This document shows, in pieces, positions 20,099-27,519 of a stretch of 64,000 bases of DNA. This DNA comes from UBA5793 sp040255465 (GTDB lineage: Bacteria > Planctomycetota > Phycisphaerae > Phycisphaerales > UBA5793). Where the stretch lies: positions 62,001-126,000 of the forward strand of contig JBDZVA010000002.1 in assembly GCA_040255465.1 (NCBI GenBank), written 5' to 3'. Made by a program: the position numbers and the translations under genes. The notes below the pieces were generated by a model. That model made no database searches and was not told the DNA's origin. It saw nothing but the letters and a program-made list of their open reading frames with translations. Numbering within the stretch: the stretch's first letter is position 1; each line of letters starts with the position of its first letter.

Positions 20099-20216
20099 CC
20101 ACCGCGAGAACGTCGAATGCCGGTCGGGAGTACACGGTCGAATCAGGTTCGAATCCTGGGTCGCTCGCAAGGGCGATAGTCAGACTCTCACCAAGCCTTG
20201 TCGGCGGCCGTGGTGG
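20099..20216 (+). ncRNA. Y RNA 2: with T-arm and acceptor mimic but no D-arm
   Basis: Outer stem: 20099-20106 pairs with 20209-20216, and after a small internal loop 20111-20116 pairs with 20201-20206. Inner stem: 20122-20130 pairs with 20185-20192 with one bulged C. The head holds a canonical T-arm, 5-bp stem (20143-20147 with 20155-20159) and loop TTCGAAT, followed at once by a 7-bp acceptor mimic (20160-20166 with 20171-20177) closed by a GCAA tetraloop. Where a D-arm should follow there is only TAGTCAGACTC with no stem. CGAATGC and CTTGTCGG are conserved with the other units. It looks like an intermediate between units 1 and 3. Confidence 0.8.
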
Positions 20217-20222
20217 AATGCA

Positions 20223-20390
20223 GACCGCATCGCAAACTGCGGCGAATGCGCAAGGAACTACATGGACCTGACGGTCGCGGGTTCGAGTCCCGCCTTCGGC
20301 ATTGACGCCGAAGTAGCTCAGTTGGTAGAGCTTCAGACTGGCGCAAGCCGGGGTTTCTTCACCTTTGTCGCCGCAGTTTGCGGTGTGGTC
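20223..20390 (+). ncRNA. Y RNA 3: YrlA-type with complete circularly permuted tRNA mimic
   Basis: The ends form a 23-bp uninterrupted stem (20223-20245 with 20368-20390). After the internal loop and an inner 7-bp stem (20252-20258 with 20353-20359), the head reads, in order: T-arm (20277-20293, loop TTCGAGT), acceptor 3' strand CTTCGGC, a six-base link, acceptor 5' strand GCCGAAG, T8-A9 equivalents and a canonical D-arm GCTC-AGTTGGTA-GAGC (20316-20331). This is tRNA order joined through the acceptor end and opened at the anticodon side, the arrangement known for bacterial YrlA RNAs. A 5-bp hairpin with a GCAA loop (20338-20351) follows the D-arm. All tRNA tertiary-contact bases (TTC of the T-loop, GG of the D-loop) are present. 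Confidence 0.92.
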
Positions 20391-20408
20391 GAGGAGTATC
20401 GGAAATGA

Positions 20409-20589
20409 GGCAGGCATGCAGACTGCAGCGAATGCGGATTGGAACTACATTAAAGCTGCGTAGATGTGGGTTCGAGTCCCACCTTCGGCCTTCGGGCCGA
20501 AGTGGCGGAACTGGCAGACGCGACGGCCGTCCCGGTGCGCCGGGCGGACATGTTTCATCCATCTTGTCGCTGCAGTCTGTCTGGCTGCC
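20409..20589 (+). ncRNA. Y RNA 4: YrlA-type with tRNA-Leu-like D-arm, next to rtcB
   Basis: The outer stem pairs 20409-20431 with 20567-20589 (inner 13 bp perfect, outer 10 bp with two mismatches) and the inner stem pairs 20440-20445 with 20552-20557. The head contains a T-arm (20466-20482, loop TTCGAGT), an 8-bp acceptor mimic (20483-20490 with 20495-20502) capped by a stable TTCG tetraloop, T8-G9 and a D-arm with 3-bp stem and 11-base loop GAACTGGCAGA, the shape typical of tRNA-Leu. A 5-bp hairpin with a TGCG loop (20531-20544) follows. The 3' end of the stem lies two bases before the rtcB ribosome binding site. Confidence 0.9.
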
Positions 20590-20603
20590 ACAGGAGAATC
20601 GTA

Positions 20604-22103
20604 ATGAGCACTGAAACCGGAGTTCCTTTCGTTGCAACCGGCGAGGCGACGGCGATCCTGCCGGTGTCCGACGATCAGCGTCCCATCACCGTCATCGGCA
20701 CCGAGGCGATGCGGCAGACGTTCGATCCGGGTTGCATCAAGCAGGCGATCAATGCGGCGATGTCGCCGGGCGTGTCGCGCGTGGTGCTCAATCCTGACGC
20801 ACACGTCGGCTACGGCGCTCCGGTCGGTTGTGTGATGACCAGCCGCAGCCACATCTACCCCGGCCCGGTGGGGGTGGACATCAAGTGTTCGATGAGTCTG
20901 CTGGCGCTCGATCTTGACGAAGACGCCGTGGCCGATCGGCCCACGCGGCGGGCGCTGATCAATGCGATCTGCGAGCGCACGCCCACCGGCGCGGGTCGGG
21001 GTCAGCGGAGTGTGCGCAAGGCGCGTGCCGTGTCGCCAGCCCTGGGTACGCAGGTGGTCACGGAAGGTGCGTCTCAGGAAGTGTGCGAAGCGCTCGGTAT
21101 TCCGCCGGAGTGGGCGCAGCGATGCGAAGACAGCGCGCACACCGGTCATGACGGCAGTCGCGATGCGCTCGCCGAACGATTGCGCGTGCTCAATCGGGAA
21201 TCGCGATTCTGTGAACGATTTGCAGGCAAGATCCGTCAACTCGGCTCGTACGGCGGCGGGAATCACTTTGGCGAGTGCGAAATCACTCGCGTGCAGGAGG
21301 GTTCGCGCCAGCAGCGCGTGGCTGAGGCATTCGGTCTGCGCGACGGGGGTGTGGCGTTTCTGTCGCACTGCGGTTCGCGCGGGCTGGGCCACGACCTGGC
21401 GGATGGGCAGTTCCGCTCGCTGCTCAAGCACTTCACTGATTGGCGCATTGCGCTGCCCGGAGGTGATCGGCACATGGTGCACGCACCGCTGGGTTCGGCT
21501 GAGGCGAATGCCTACCTCGATGACATGGCGCTGGGGGCGAACTTTGCGACCGTCAACCACCTGCTGATCAACGCTCTGATTCTCGAAGCGTTTCAGGAGG
21601 TCATCCCCGGCACGACGGGCCGGCTGGTGTACTTCATCAGCCACAACATCGCGCGGCAGGAGCCGATCGAGAGCCGCCTCGAATGGGTGCATCGCAAGGG
21701 CGCGACGCGCGCCTTTCCGGCAGGGCATCCCTGTCTCAAGGGCACGCTGTTCGAGGACATCGGGCACCCGATCCTTCTGCCGGGGAACCCGCAGGCCGGG
21801 TCGGCGGTGATGGTCGCGGACGCCGGCGCGGAGTTGTCGTGCTTCAGCGTGAATCACGGCGCCGGGCGCATCATGGGTCGCAAGGCGGCGGGCCGGACGC
21901 TGAATCAGAAGGCCGTCGACGCGTCATTCGAGCAGCGCGATATCCTCACGAACTGTCGGATGTATCCGATCGACGAAGCGCCCGCGGCGTACAAGGACTT
22001 CGACGAGGTGCTTAGGTCGGTTGAACTTGCGGGATTGGCGACACAGGTGGCGCGGCTCGAAGCGCGATTCGTCATCAAGGACGGTGACAAGGCTGACGAT
22101 TGA
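20604..22103 (+). CDS. rtcB: RtcB RNA-splicing/repair ligase
   Basis: 499 residues. RtcB joins a 2',3'-cyclic or 3' phosphate to a 5'-OH using GTP and Mn2+. Visible landmarks: VLNPDAHVGYGAPVGCVM, GVDIKCSMSL with the metal-binding Cys (C95), GGGNHFGE, SHCGSRGLGHD with further metal ligands, and NHGAGRIMGRKAA containing the histidine that is guanylylated. ATG 20604 is chosen because AGGAG sits seven bases upstream (20592-20596) and the in-frame codons before it fall inside Y RNA 4. It is probably transcribed from the sigma54 promoter in front of rsr and is followed nine bases later by rtcA. Confidence 0.95.
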   Translation: MSTETGVPFVATGEATAILPVSDDQRPITVIGTEAMRQTFDPGCIKQAINAAMSPGVSRVVLNPDAHVGYGAPVGCVMTSRSHIYPGPVGVDIKCSMSLLALDLDEDAVADRPTRRALINAICERTPTGAGRGQRSVRKARAVSPALGTQVVTEGASQEVCEALGIPPEWAQRCEDSAHTGHDGSRDALAERLRVLNRESRFCERFAGKIRQLGSYGGGNHFGECEITRVQEGSRQQRVAEAFGLRDGGVAFLSHCGSRGLGHDLADGQFRSLLKHFTDWRIALPGGDRHMVHAPLGSAEANAYLDDMALGANFATVNHLLINALILEAFQEVIPGTTGRLVYFISHNIARQEPIESRLEWVHRKGATRAFPAGHPCLKGTLFEDIGHPILLPGNPQAGSAVMVADAGAELSCFSVNHGAGRIMGRKAAGRTLNQKAVDASFEQRDILTNCRMYPIDEAPAAYKDFDEVLRSVELAGLATQVARLEARFVIKDGDKADD

Positions 22104-22112
22104 GATGGACCC

Positions 22113-23150
22113 ATGACCGAAACGGAACTCATTCAACTTGACGGCTCGCAGGGCGAAGGTGGGGGACAGATCCTCCGCAGCGCGCTGGCGTTGTCGATGG
22201 TGACGGGTCGGCCGTTTCGCATTGACAACATCCGCGCCGGGCGATCCAAGCCCGGGCTGCTGCGGCAGCACCTGACCGCGGTCAAGGCGGCGCAGGAAGT
22301 GAGCGCTGCGAGCGTCAGGGGAGCACATCTCGGCGCCACGTCGCTGGAGTTTGTTCCCAGCCAGGTGCAGGGGGGTGAGTACGCATTCGCCATCGGCACC
22401 GCCGGGAGCACGACGCTCGTTCTGCAGACCGTGCTGCCGGCGCTGATGACGGCATCCTCTCGCTCCACACTGGTGCTCGAGGGCGGCACGCACAACATGT
22501 TTGCGCCGAGTGTGCACTTTCTGCAGTTTGCGTTTCTGCCGCTGCTGCGGCAGATGGGGCCGACCGTTGATGCAACGCTCGAGCGGCACGGGTTCTACCC
22601 AGCGGGAGGCGGGCGGATCGTGGTGGCGATCAGGCCGTGCTCGCAACTGGCGCCGGTATCGCTACTGACGCGGGGTGAGATTCGTCGTCGACGGGCGGTG
22701 GCGCTCATCGCGGGCCTGCCGGGCGTGATCGCCCGGCGCGAGCTGGATGTGGTGCGCGACAAGCTCGGCTGGGACGAATCGTGCCTGCACATCGAGCAGC
22801 TCAAGGACTCGGTCGGCCCGGGTAACACGCTGAGCATCGAACTCGAAAGCGATGCGGTGACTGAAGTTTTCACAGGCTTTGGCCAGAAGGGCGTGTCGGC
22901 CGAAGAAGTCGGCGATCGGGCGGTGCAGGAGGTGCGCGCCTATCTCAAGGCTGATGTTCCGGTGTGGGAGCATCTTGCGGATCAACTGCTTCTGCCCATG
23001 GCGATCGCGGGGCGCGGCTCGTTTGTCACCGGCGCGCTGTCGCGTCATGCGGAGACGAATATTGAAGTGATTCGACGTTTTCTCCCGGTGGACATTCGGG
23101 TCGATGCGTCTGAGCGCGGACCGAGCAAGGTGTGCATCGGCGATTCGTAG
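22113..23150 (+). CDS. rtcA: RtcA RNA 3'-terminal phosphate cyclase
   Basis: 345 residues. RtcA converts RNA 3'-phosphate to 2',3'-cyclic phosphate with ATP, making ends that RtcB can seal. The N-terminus LDGSQGEGGGQILRSALALS and RAGRSKPGLLRQHLTAVKAA are family signatures, and the C-terminal LSRHAETNIEVIRRFLP contains the histidine expected to be adenylylated. Length is normal for the family. It is the last gene of the rsr-Y RNA-rtcBA unit and is convergent with the response-regulator gene 22 bases away. Confidence 0.95.
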   Translation: MTETELIQLDGSQGEGGGQILRSALALSMVTGRPFRIDNIRAGRSKPGLLRQHLTAVKAAQEVSAASVRGAHLGATSLEFVPSQVQGGEYAFAIGTAGSTTLVLQTVLPALMTASSRSTLVLEGGTHNMFAPSVHFLQFAFLPLLRQMGPTVDATLERHGFYPAGGGRIVVAIRPCSQLAPVSLLTRGEIRRRRAVALIAGLPGVIARRELDVVRDKLGWDESCLHIEQLKDSVGPGNTLSIELESDAVTEVFTGFGQKGVSAEEVGDRAVQEVRAYLKADVPVWEHLADQLLLPMAIAGRGSFVTGALSRHAETNIEVIRRFLPVDIRVDASERGPSKVCIGDS

Positions 23151-23172
23151 TTGCGGGGCATTGCTGGCGCGA

Positions 23173-24519
23173 TCACTGTCGCAGGCCGTATTTCTTGATC
23201 TTGTTGTAGACGGTGACGCGATCGATCTCCAGGATTCGGGCGGCCTGGGTGATGTTCCAGTCGGTGCGCTGCAGGACCTCGGCAATGTGGCGGCGCTCGA
23301 CCTGTTCGAGGGGCGCTGAGCCGTTCGGGGCCGGCGCTTCACGGGGGGCGCGGAGCGGGAAGTCGCTCGCCTGGATGGCCGGGGGTCTGCCAACGACCAT
23401 CGCCCGTTCGATGGCGTTTGAGAGTTCGCGCACGTTGCCGGGCCAGTCGTATTCCATGAGCAGTTTCATGGCGTCGGGACTGATCTCGGTGATGTGCTTG
23501 TCCATCTGCTGGGCAAATCGGTGGAGGAAGTGCCGGGCGAGCAGGGGAATGTCTGTTGCGCGGGCGCGCAGAGGCGGAGCGTCGATGGTGAAGACGTTGA
23601 TGCGGTAGAAGAAGTCTTCGCGAAATCGTCCTTCCTTGACCGCATCTTCGAGGTTTTCATTGGTGGCGCAGATCACCCGGAAATCGACGTGAACGGTCTC
23701 CATACCGCCGACGCGATGGAATTCCTTGGTTTCGAGGGCGCGCAGGAGTTCGATCTGCATTTTGGGGCTGATGGCGCCGATTTCATCTAGGAAGAGCGTG
23801 CCCCCTTGGGCCATCTCGATCTTGCCGCGGCGCTTTCGGTCCGCACCCGTGAACGCGCCTTTTTCATGGCCGAACAGCTCACTCTCGAGCAGGTTCTCGG
23901 CGATGGCGCCGCAGTTGACGGCCACAATGGGAAGGTATCGACGCTTGCTGTTGGCGTGGATCGCCCGCGCGATGAGTTCCTTGCCGGTGCCGCTCTCGCC
24001 CTGAATGAGTACGGTGACGTCAGTGGGGGCGACGTGTTGAACGAGCTCCATCACCTTTCGAATGGCGGGACTCTCGCCGACGATGGCGTCTACTGCGACG
24101 AGTTCATCGATGGTTTCGCGAAGTTGGAGGTTCTCCTTTTCGAGCCGCTGCTGCTCAACAGCGCGGCGGACGAGGTGACTGAGTTCATCTGGGTCGATCG
24201 GCTTGGTGACGTAATCGAACGCACCCTGCTTGAGCGCCTGGACGGCGGTTTCAACGGTGGCGAACGCCGTGATCATGATGACGGCTGTCTTTGGGGTTGA
24301 TTCATGGATGCGCCGCTGCAGTTCCATGCCGTCCATCCCAGGCATCTTGATGTCAACGATCGCGACGTCAACCGGCTTGATCTCAAGTGCTTTGAGAGCT
24401 TCCGCCGCGCTTTCGACGGCGCGAACGCAATAGCCGTCCTTGCGGAACCAGTTGTGCAGCGAGTCACGAATCGAGAACTCATCGTCGACGACGAGAATGC
24501 TGTTCTTCTCGGCTGACAT
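23173..24519 (-). CDS. NtrC-family sigma54 response regulator
   Basis: 448 residues. Receiver domain: acidic pair VVDDE, phosphorylation site D56 in VAIVDIKMPGMDG and conserved lysine in YVTKPID. AAA+ domain: Walker A GESGTGKE, GAFTGA loop and GGTLFLDEIG. C-terminal Fis-type helix-turn-helix (ITQAARILEIDRVTVYNKIKKYG). It activates sigma54 promoters when phosphorylated. The gene follows its kinase, 53 bases downstream. ATG 24519 (MSAEKNSILVVDDE) is preferred to an ATG 11 codons earlier because receiver domains normally begin within about ten residues of the start. The nearest sigma54 promoter is the one at 26468, in front of the cytochrome operon. Confidence 0.9.
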   Translation of the reverse strand: MSAEKNSILVVDDEFSIRDSLHNWFRKDGYCVRAVESAAEALKALEIKPVDVAIVDIKMPGMDGMELQRRIHESTPKTAVIMITAFATVETAVQALKQGAFDYVTKPIDPDELSHLVRRAVEQQRLEKENLQLRETIDELVAVDAIVGESPAIRKVMELVQHVAPTDVTVLIQGESGTGKELIARAIHANSKRRYLPIVAVNCGAIAENLLESELFGHEKGAFTGADRKRRGKIEMAQGGTLFLDEIGAISPKMQIELLRALETKEFHRVGGMETVHVDFRVICATNENLEDAVKEGRFREDFFYRINVFTIDAPPLRARATDIPLLARHFLHRFAQQMDKHITEISPDAMKLLMEYDWPGNVRELSNAIERAMVVGRPPAIQASDFPLRAPREAPAPNGSAPLEQVERRHIAEVLQRTDWNITQAARILEIDRVTVYNKIKKYGLRQ

Positions 24520-24572
24520 GGGTGGACCGTCCTGTTGCCTGCTGTGCTCCATGGTGTGGCACCGCTCTCGAT

Positions 24573-26252
24573 CTACTGCCGGACTGTAACCGAACTCACA
24601 GTTTCCTCCGCCCGAACCCGATCCTCTTGCACGTTGCGGGTCTCGCCTGGCTTTCGCGGAAGTCGAATGCGGAAGGTCGTCCCCTCGCGCGGGACCGACG
24701 AGACGTCGATCTGCCCGCCGTGTCGGTTGACGATGCCATAGACGACCGCCAGGCCGAGTCCTACGCCGCTCTCCTGTTTGCCCTTGGTCGAGAAGAAAGG
24801 CTCGAATATGTGTGGCAGATCGCGTGGATGGATCCCCATCCCCGTGTCGCGAACGAGGATCTCAACTTCGTCGGGCTCTCCGGTCAGGTGGACGAACAGC
24901 GAATTCTCCTTGGCTTCCGAATCGTGCATGGCCTCGACGGCATTGACAAAGAGCGCGATCAGCGCCTGCTCGATCTGGCCGGGATCGGCGACGATCATCG
25001 GGTTTTCCTCGAGCAACTCGCAGCGGAGCTGCACGTTGCGGATCTCGAGGTGATGGCGGATCAACATCAGACTGTGTTCGACGATTTCATTGAGGTTGAT
25101 GCGAGCCATTTCCGCGCCGGTGCGGCGTGCAAAGGTCAGCAGATTGTGGACGATGGCGCCGCATCGACTGCATTCCTTGTCGATCACGCCCAGGTAGCGA
25201 TCGAGTTCGGACCGGATCTGCGGATCGAGCGCCTGATCGGCAAGTTCGCGTCTGACGAGGCGGGCGTAGGTCAGAATGCCGCCGAGCGGGTTGTTCAGTT
25301 CATGAGCGACAGTTGCCGACAGCTTCCCGAGCGAGGCCATCTTCTCCATGTGCAGCACCTGCCGCTGAGCCCGTTGGAGCTCCTCGCTCTTTTGGGCGAC
25401 CTTGTCTTCCAGCTTGTTCGACCACTCCGTGACTTCCTGCCGGGCGTGGCGTAATTCCGCGACCATGCTGTTGAATGCCTCCGCCAGGCGGGCCAGTTCA
25501 TGCTCGCCGTGTACCTCGATACGAGTTTCAAGATCTCCGGCGGCGATGCGCTGTGTGCCTTCGAACAACTGCTGGGTCGGACGATGGACGACTCGCCGGA
25601 CGAAGAGAGAAGCAACCAGGCCACTGATGAGAATCAAACCGATCGTCGTCGTGAGGAGTTGAGTCTTGGACGTTTGAATCGCCGCTTCGAGCGGGGCCAT
25701 TGACATCTCCACATCGAGCACACCGAGTACGCGACGGTCCGCCGGATGGAAGTGGCACTCCGCAATGGCGCAGGCCGGTTCATTCTCAATGACGATTAGA
25801 TGGCGCAGGACTTCCGGTCCGCCCGGCGACTGGGTCAGACTGCTGCGTTCGAGAACGGCGTCGTTTCGCGTAATGCCTTTGCCGTGGCAACTCTGACACG
25901 TATCCGAGTCGAGCGCGATGTTCTGCCCATACTCGGAGTTGCGGGCCGAGAGCACGATGACGCCCTTCTTGTCATAGACGCGGATCGCCGCTACTTCGGG
26001 CGCTTCAGCGAGTCGCTCGATGGTGGCCTGCACTTCGTCGAGGCGGTTGAGGAGCATGCCATCGTGCGTGGCGCGTCGAATGAGATCGCTGGAGCGGACG
26101 ACTTCGTCGTGAACCAGATTCAGAAAGTGCTCTTTGGTTGACTGAAAGCTGAGGACAGCGTGAAGTGCGAGTATGAGTCCGACTGCGATCGACAGCGGGA
26201 CCAGCAGGTGGATCTCAAGGGAACCGAGCAGGGCGTTGATGCGCTTTCTCAT
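24573..26252 (-). CDS. membrane histidine kinase with CxxCH-containing sensor domain
   Basis: 559 residues. Membrane helices at about 12-32 and 205-222 bracket a periplasmic sensor region. It holds DTCQSCHGKG, a c-type haem attachment motif, and later ACAIAECHFHP with another CH pair. A HAMP domain, a coiled coil (KLEDKVAQKSEELQRAQRQV), the H-box TVAHELNNPLGG and an HATPase domain with DTGMGIHPRDLP and GVGLGLAVVYGI follow. The kinase should phosphorylate the response regulator encoded next. A haem-bound sensor would let it respond to redox state or small gases, fitting the neighbouring cytochrome operon; haem attachment is inference from the motif. Confidence 0.88.
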   Translation of the reverse strand: MRKRINALLGSLEIHLLVPLSIAVGLILALHAVLSFQSTKEHFLNLVHDEVVRSSDLIRRATHDGMLLNRLDEVQATIERLAEAPEVAAIRVYDKKGVIVLSARNSEYGQNIALDSDTCQSCHGKGITRNDAVLERSSLTQSPGGPEVLRHLIVIENEPACAIAECHFHPADRRVLGVLDVEMSMAPLEAAIQTSKTQLLTTTIGLILISGLVASLFVRRVVHRPTQQLFEGTQRIAAGDLETRIEVHGEHELARLAEAFNSMVAELRHARQEVTEWSNKLEDKVAQKSEELQRAQRQVLHMEKMASLGKLSATVAHELNNPLGGILTYARLVRRELADQALDPQIRSELDRYLGVIDKECSRCGAIVHNLLTFARRTGAEMARINLNEIVEHSLMLIRHHLEIRNVQLRCELLEENPMIVADPGQIEQALIALFVNAVEAMHDSEAKENSLFVHLTGEPDEVEILVRDTGMGIHPRDLPHIFEPFFSTKGKQESGVGLGLAVVYGIVNRHGGQIDVSSVPREGTTFRIRLPRKPGETRNVQEDRVRAEETVSSVTVRQ

Positions 26253-26349
26253 GCCGCCGACCTTCCGAGAAAAAGGAGGTCCACCGGCCCAGATTCAACT
26301 GTAACTGAAAGTCAAGCACAATCCGCCACAGGCGCGCATAGGAACGCTA

Positions 26350-26359
26350 CAACGCGTTG
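26350..26359. promoter_or_regulatory. candidate enhancer site for the NtrC-type regulator
   Basis: A perfect 10-base palindrome, CAACGCGTTG, lies 108 bases upstream of the sigma54 promoter at 26468 and between the divergent kinase gene and the cytochrome operon. Its distance and symmetry fit an activator site, but one palindrome is weak evidence. Confidence 0.3.
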
Positions 26360-26467
26360 CATTCCTCAGCGCGAAAGGCGGTTTTGAGGGTGTTCCGGTA
26401 GGCGGCCAATGGCGGCAACGGGGTTCGAACATGCATCCGGCGCGAGTTGAGCGGGTTATGCCCGGCG

Positions 26468-26483
26468 TGGCATCGAATCTGCA
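26468..26483 (+). promoter_or_regulatory. sigma54 promoter of the respiratory operon
   Basis: TGGCATCGAATCTGCA carries the invariant GG and GC of a -24/-12 promoter with ten bases between them and matches TGGCAC-n5-TTGCA at all but two positions. It faces the GcvH-like/HybA/HybB/cytochrome genes and lies about 105 bases before the first start codon. The divergent neighbouring genes encode a sigma54-dependent two-component system. The rest of the 26253-26588 gap holds the palindrome at 26350 and no gene I can support. Confidence 0.75.
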
Positions 26484-26588
26484 CTGGTTCGGCGGCCAGG
26501 CGCTCAAGGCGCTGTCGCGCTGCAGGGAAACAAGCCCGATTGTGCGGCGGAGGCCGGTCCAGGCGCCAAAGCGATCGGAGGTGGCCCC

Positions 26589-27320
26589 GTGCTCGAACAA
26601 CTGCTCGACAATCGTGCGTCGCCGCCGACCTGCGTCTGGATGGACGCCGGACTCATCACCTACAAACTTTGCGATCGCAATTTCGAGTGTGAGCAGTGTC
26701 CGCTGGATGCGGCGTTGCACGGTGCTTCGCGCCCGTGCGCAACCGGGCCAGCACCTATTCGTCATGGCAAGCACGATCGAATGGGCTTCCCCGAGGACCG
26801 AGTGTACTGCAGCGGTCATACGTGGCTGCGCTCGCTCGGTGCGGAGGGTGTCGTGCGTTTTGGAATCGACAGCTTTGCCGCCTCGTTGATGCCCATACTG
26901 ACCGGGTTTCGAGCCGTGGCCCCACCTCGAGTCGTCCGGCGGGGGCGGCCGCTGTGTGAGGTTGAGACCGAGCACGGGCCACTTTTGCTCTCAGCGCCGA
27001 TCGACGCCCGCGTGGCGCGGTGGAACAGCGCTCTGGCTGACGACCCGGCGATTCTCGTTTCCGCGCCCTACGACGGAGGCTGGATCGTCGATCTCTGGCC
27101 GACGGATCACGATGACCTGGGCACACTCGAGTCCCCGGCCAGAGCGACCGAGGGCGCGCATCTGGACTACCGACGCTTTCTCCGTCGTGTCGGACAGGAA
27201 CTCCTGCTGACGGCTGCGCCCGGTGAAGCGCCGGTGTCCAACGGACACGTTGCCACGGATCTCCAGCAGATCATCGGCGGCGCGCGCTTCCTGCAACTGC
27301 TTCAGGAATCCGTTTACTGA
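26589..27320 (+). CDS. GcvH-like protein with Cys-rich N-terminus, lipoyl lysine absent
   Basis: 243 residues, GTG start supported by GGAGG at 26577-26581. An N-terminal motif CDRNFECEQCPLDAALHG has three cysteines in CX5CX2C spacing and could bind a metal. Residues 95-185 follow the glycine-cleavage H-protein pattern: VRFGIDSFAASLM, then SAPIDARVARWNSALADDP and APYDGGWIVDLWP. Where GcvH has the ESVKA lipoylation site this protein has TEHGP, so no lipoyl lysine is present. It is cytosolic by sequence. As first gene of a quinone-linked electron-transfer operon it may be a cytoplasmic partner of the complex rather than a glycine-cleavage subunit. The family relation is by pattern only. Confidence 0.7.
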   Translation: MLEQLLDNRASPPTCVWMDAGLITYKLCDRNFECEQCPLDAALHGASRPCATGPAPIRHGKHDRMGFPEDRVYCSGHTWLRSLGAEGVVRFGIDSFAASLMPILTGFRAVAPPRVVRRGRPLCEVETEHGPLLLSAPIDARVARWNSALADDPAILVSAPYDGGWIVDLWPTDHDDLGTLESPARATEGAHLDYRRFLRRVGQELLLTAAPGEAPVSNGHVATDLQQIIGGARFLQLLQESVY

Positions 27321-27519
27321 GCGCGCTGAAGAACTCAACTGAAGTGTTGTGGAATTCATCAATACTGCGGGCGTACGAAGTCAGCAGTCCGGCGAGTCTC
27401 AGCGCCAGGCCCTTGAAAACAGCGGATTACGGCGGCTAGTGAATGAAAGTCCGGTGTGGCTCGCCGTTTGCATAACGCTTTCCGGGGCCACGAACACCGT
27501 CCCCCGAGCGGAGGTTGCC

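Noticed and set aside
20277..20331. Apparent tRNA gene (T-arm, acceptor and D-arm are all canonical)
   Set aside because: The parts are in permuted order, joined at the acceptor end, with no anticodon arm or free 3' end; it is the tRNA-like head of a Y RNA.
20466..20521. Second apparent tRNA-Leu-like gene
   Set aside because: Same permuted layout inside Y RNA 4; no anticodon stem-loop and no CCA end.
20466..20603. Longer rtcB start within Y RNA 4
   Set aside because: The frame is open but the codons fall in structured RNA, and a well-placed AGGAG precedes ATG 20604.
20445..21857. 470-codon minus-strand frame opposite rtcB
   Set aside because: Shadow of rtcB running into the Y RNA region; Arg/His-rich, no motif.
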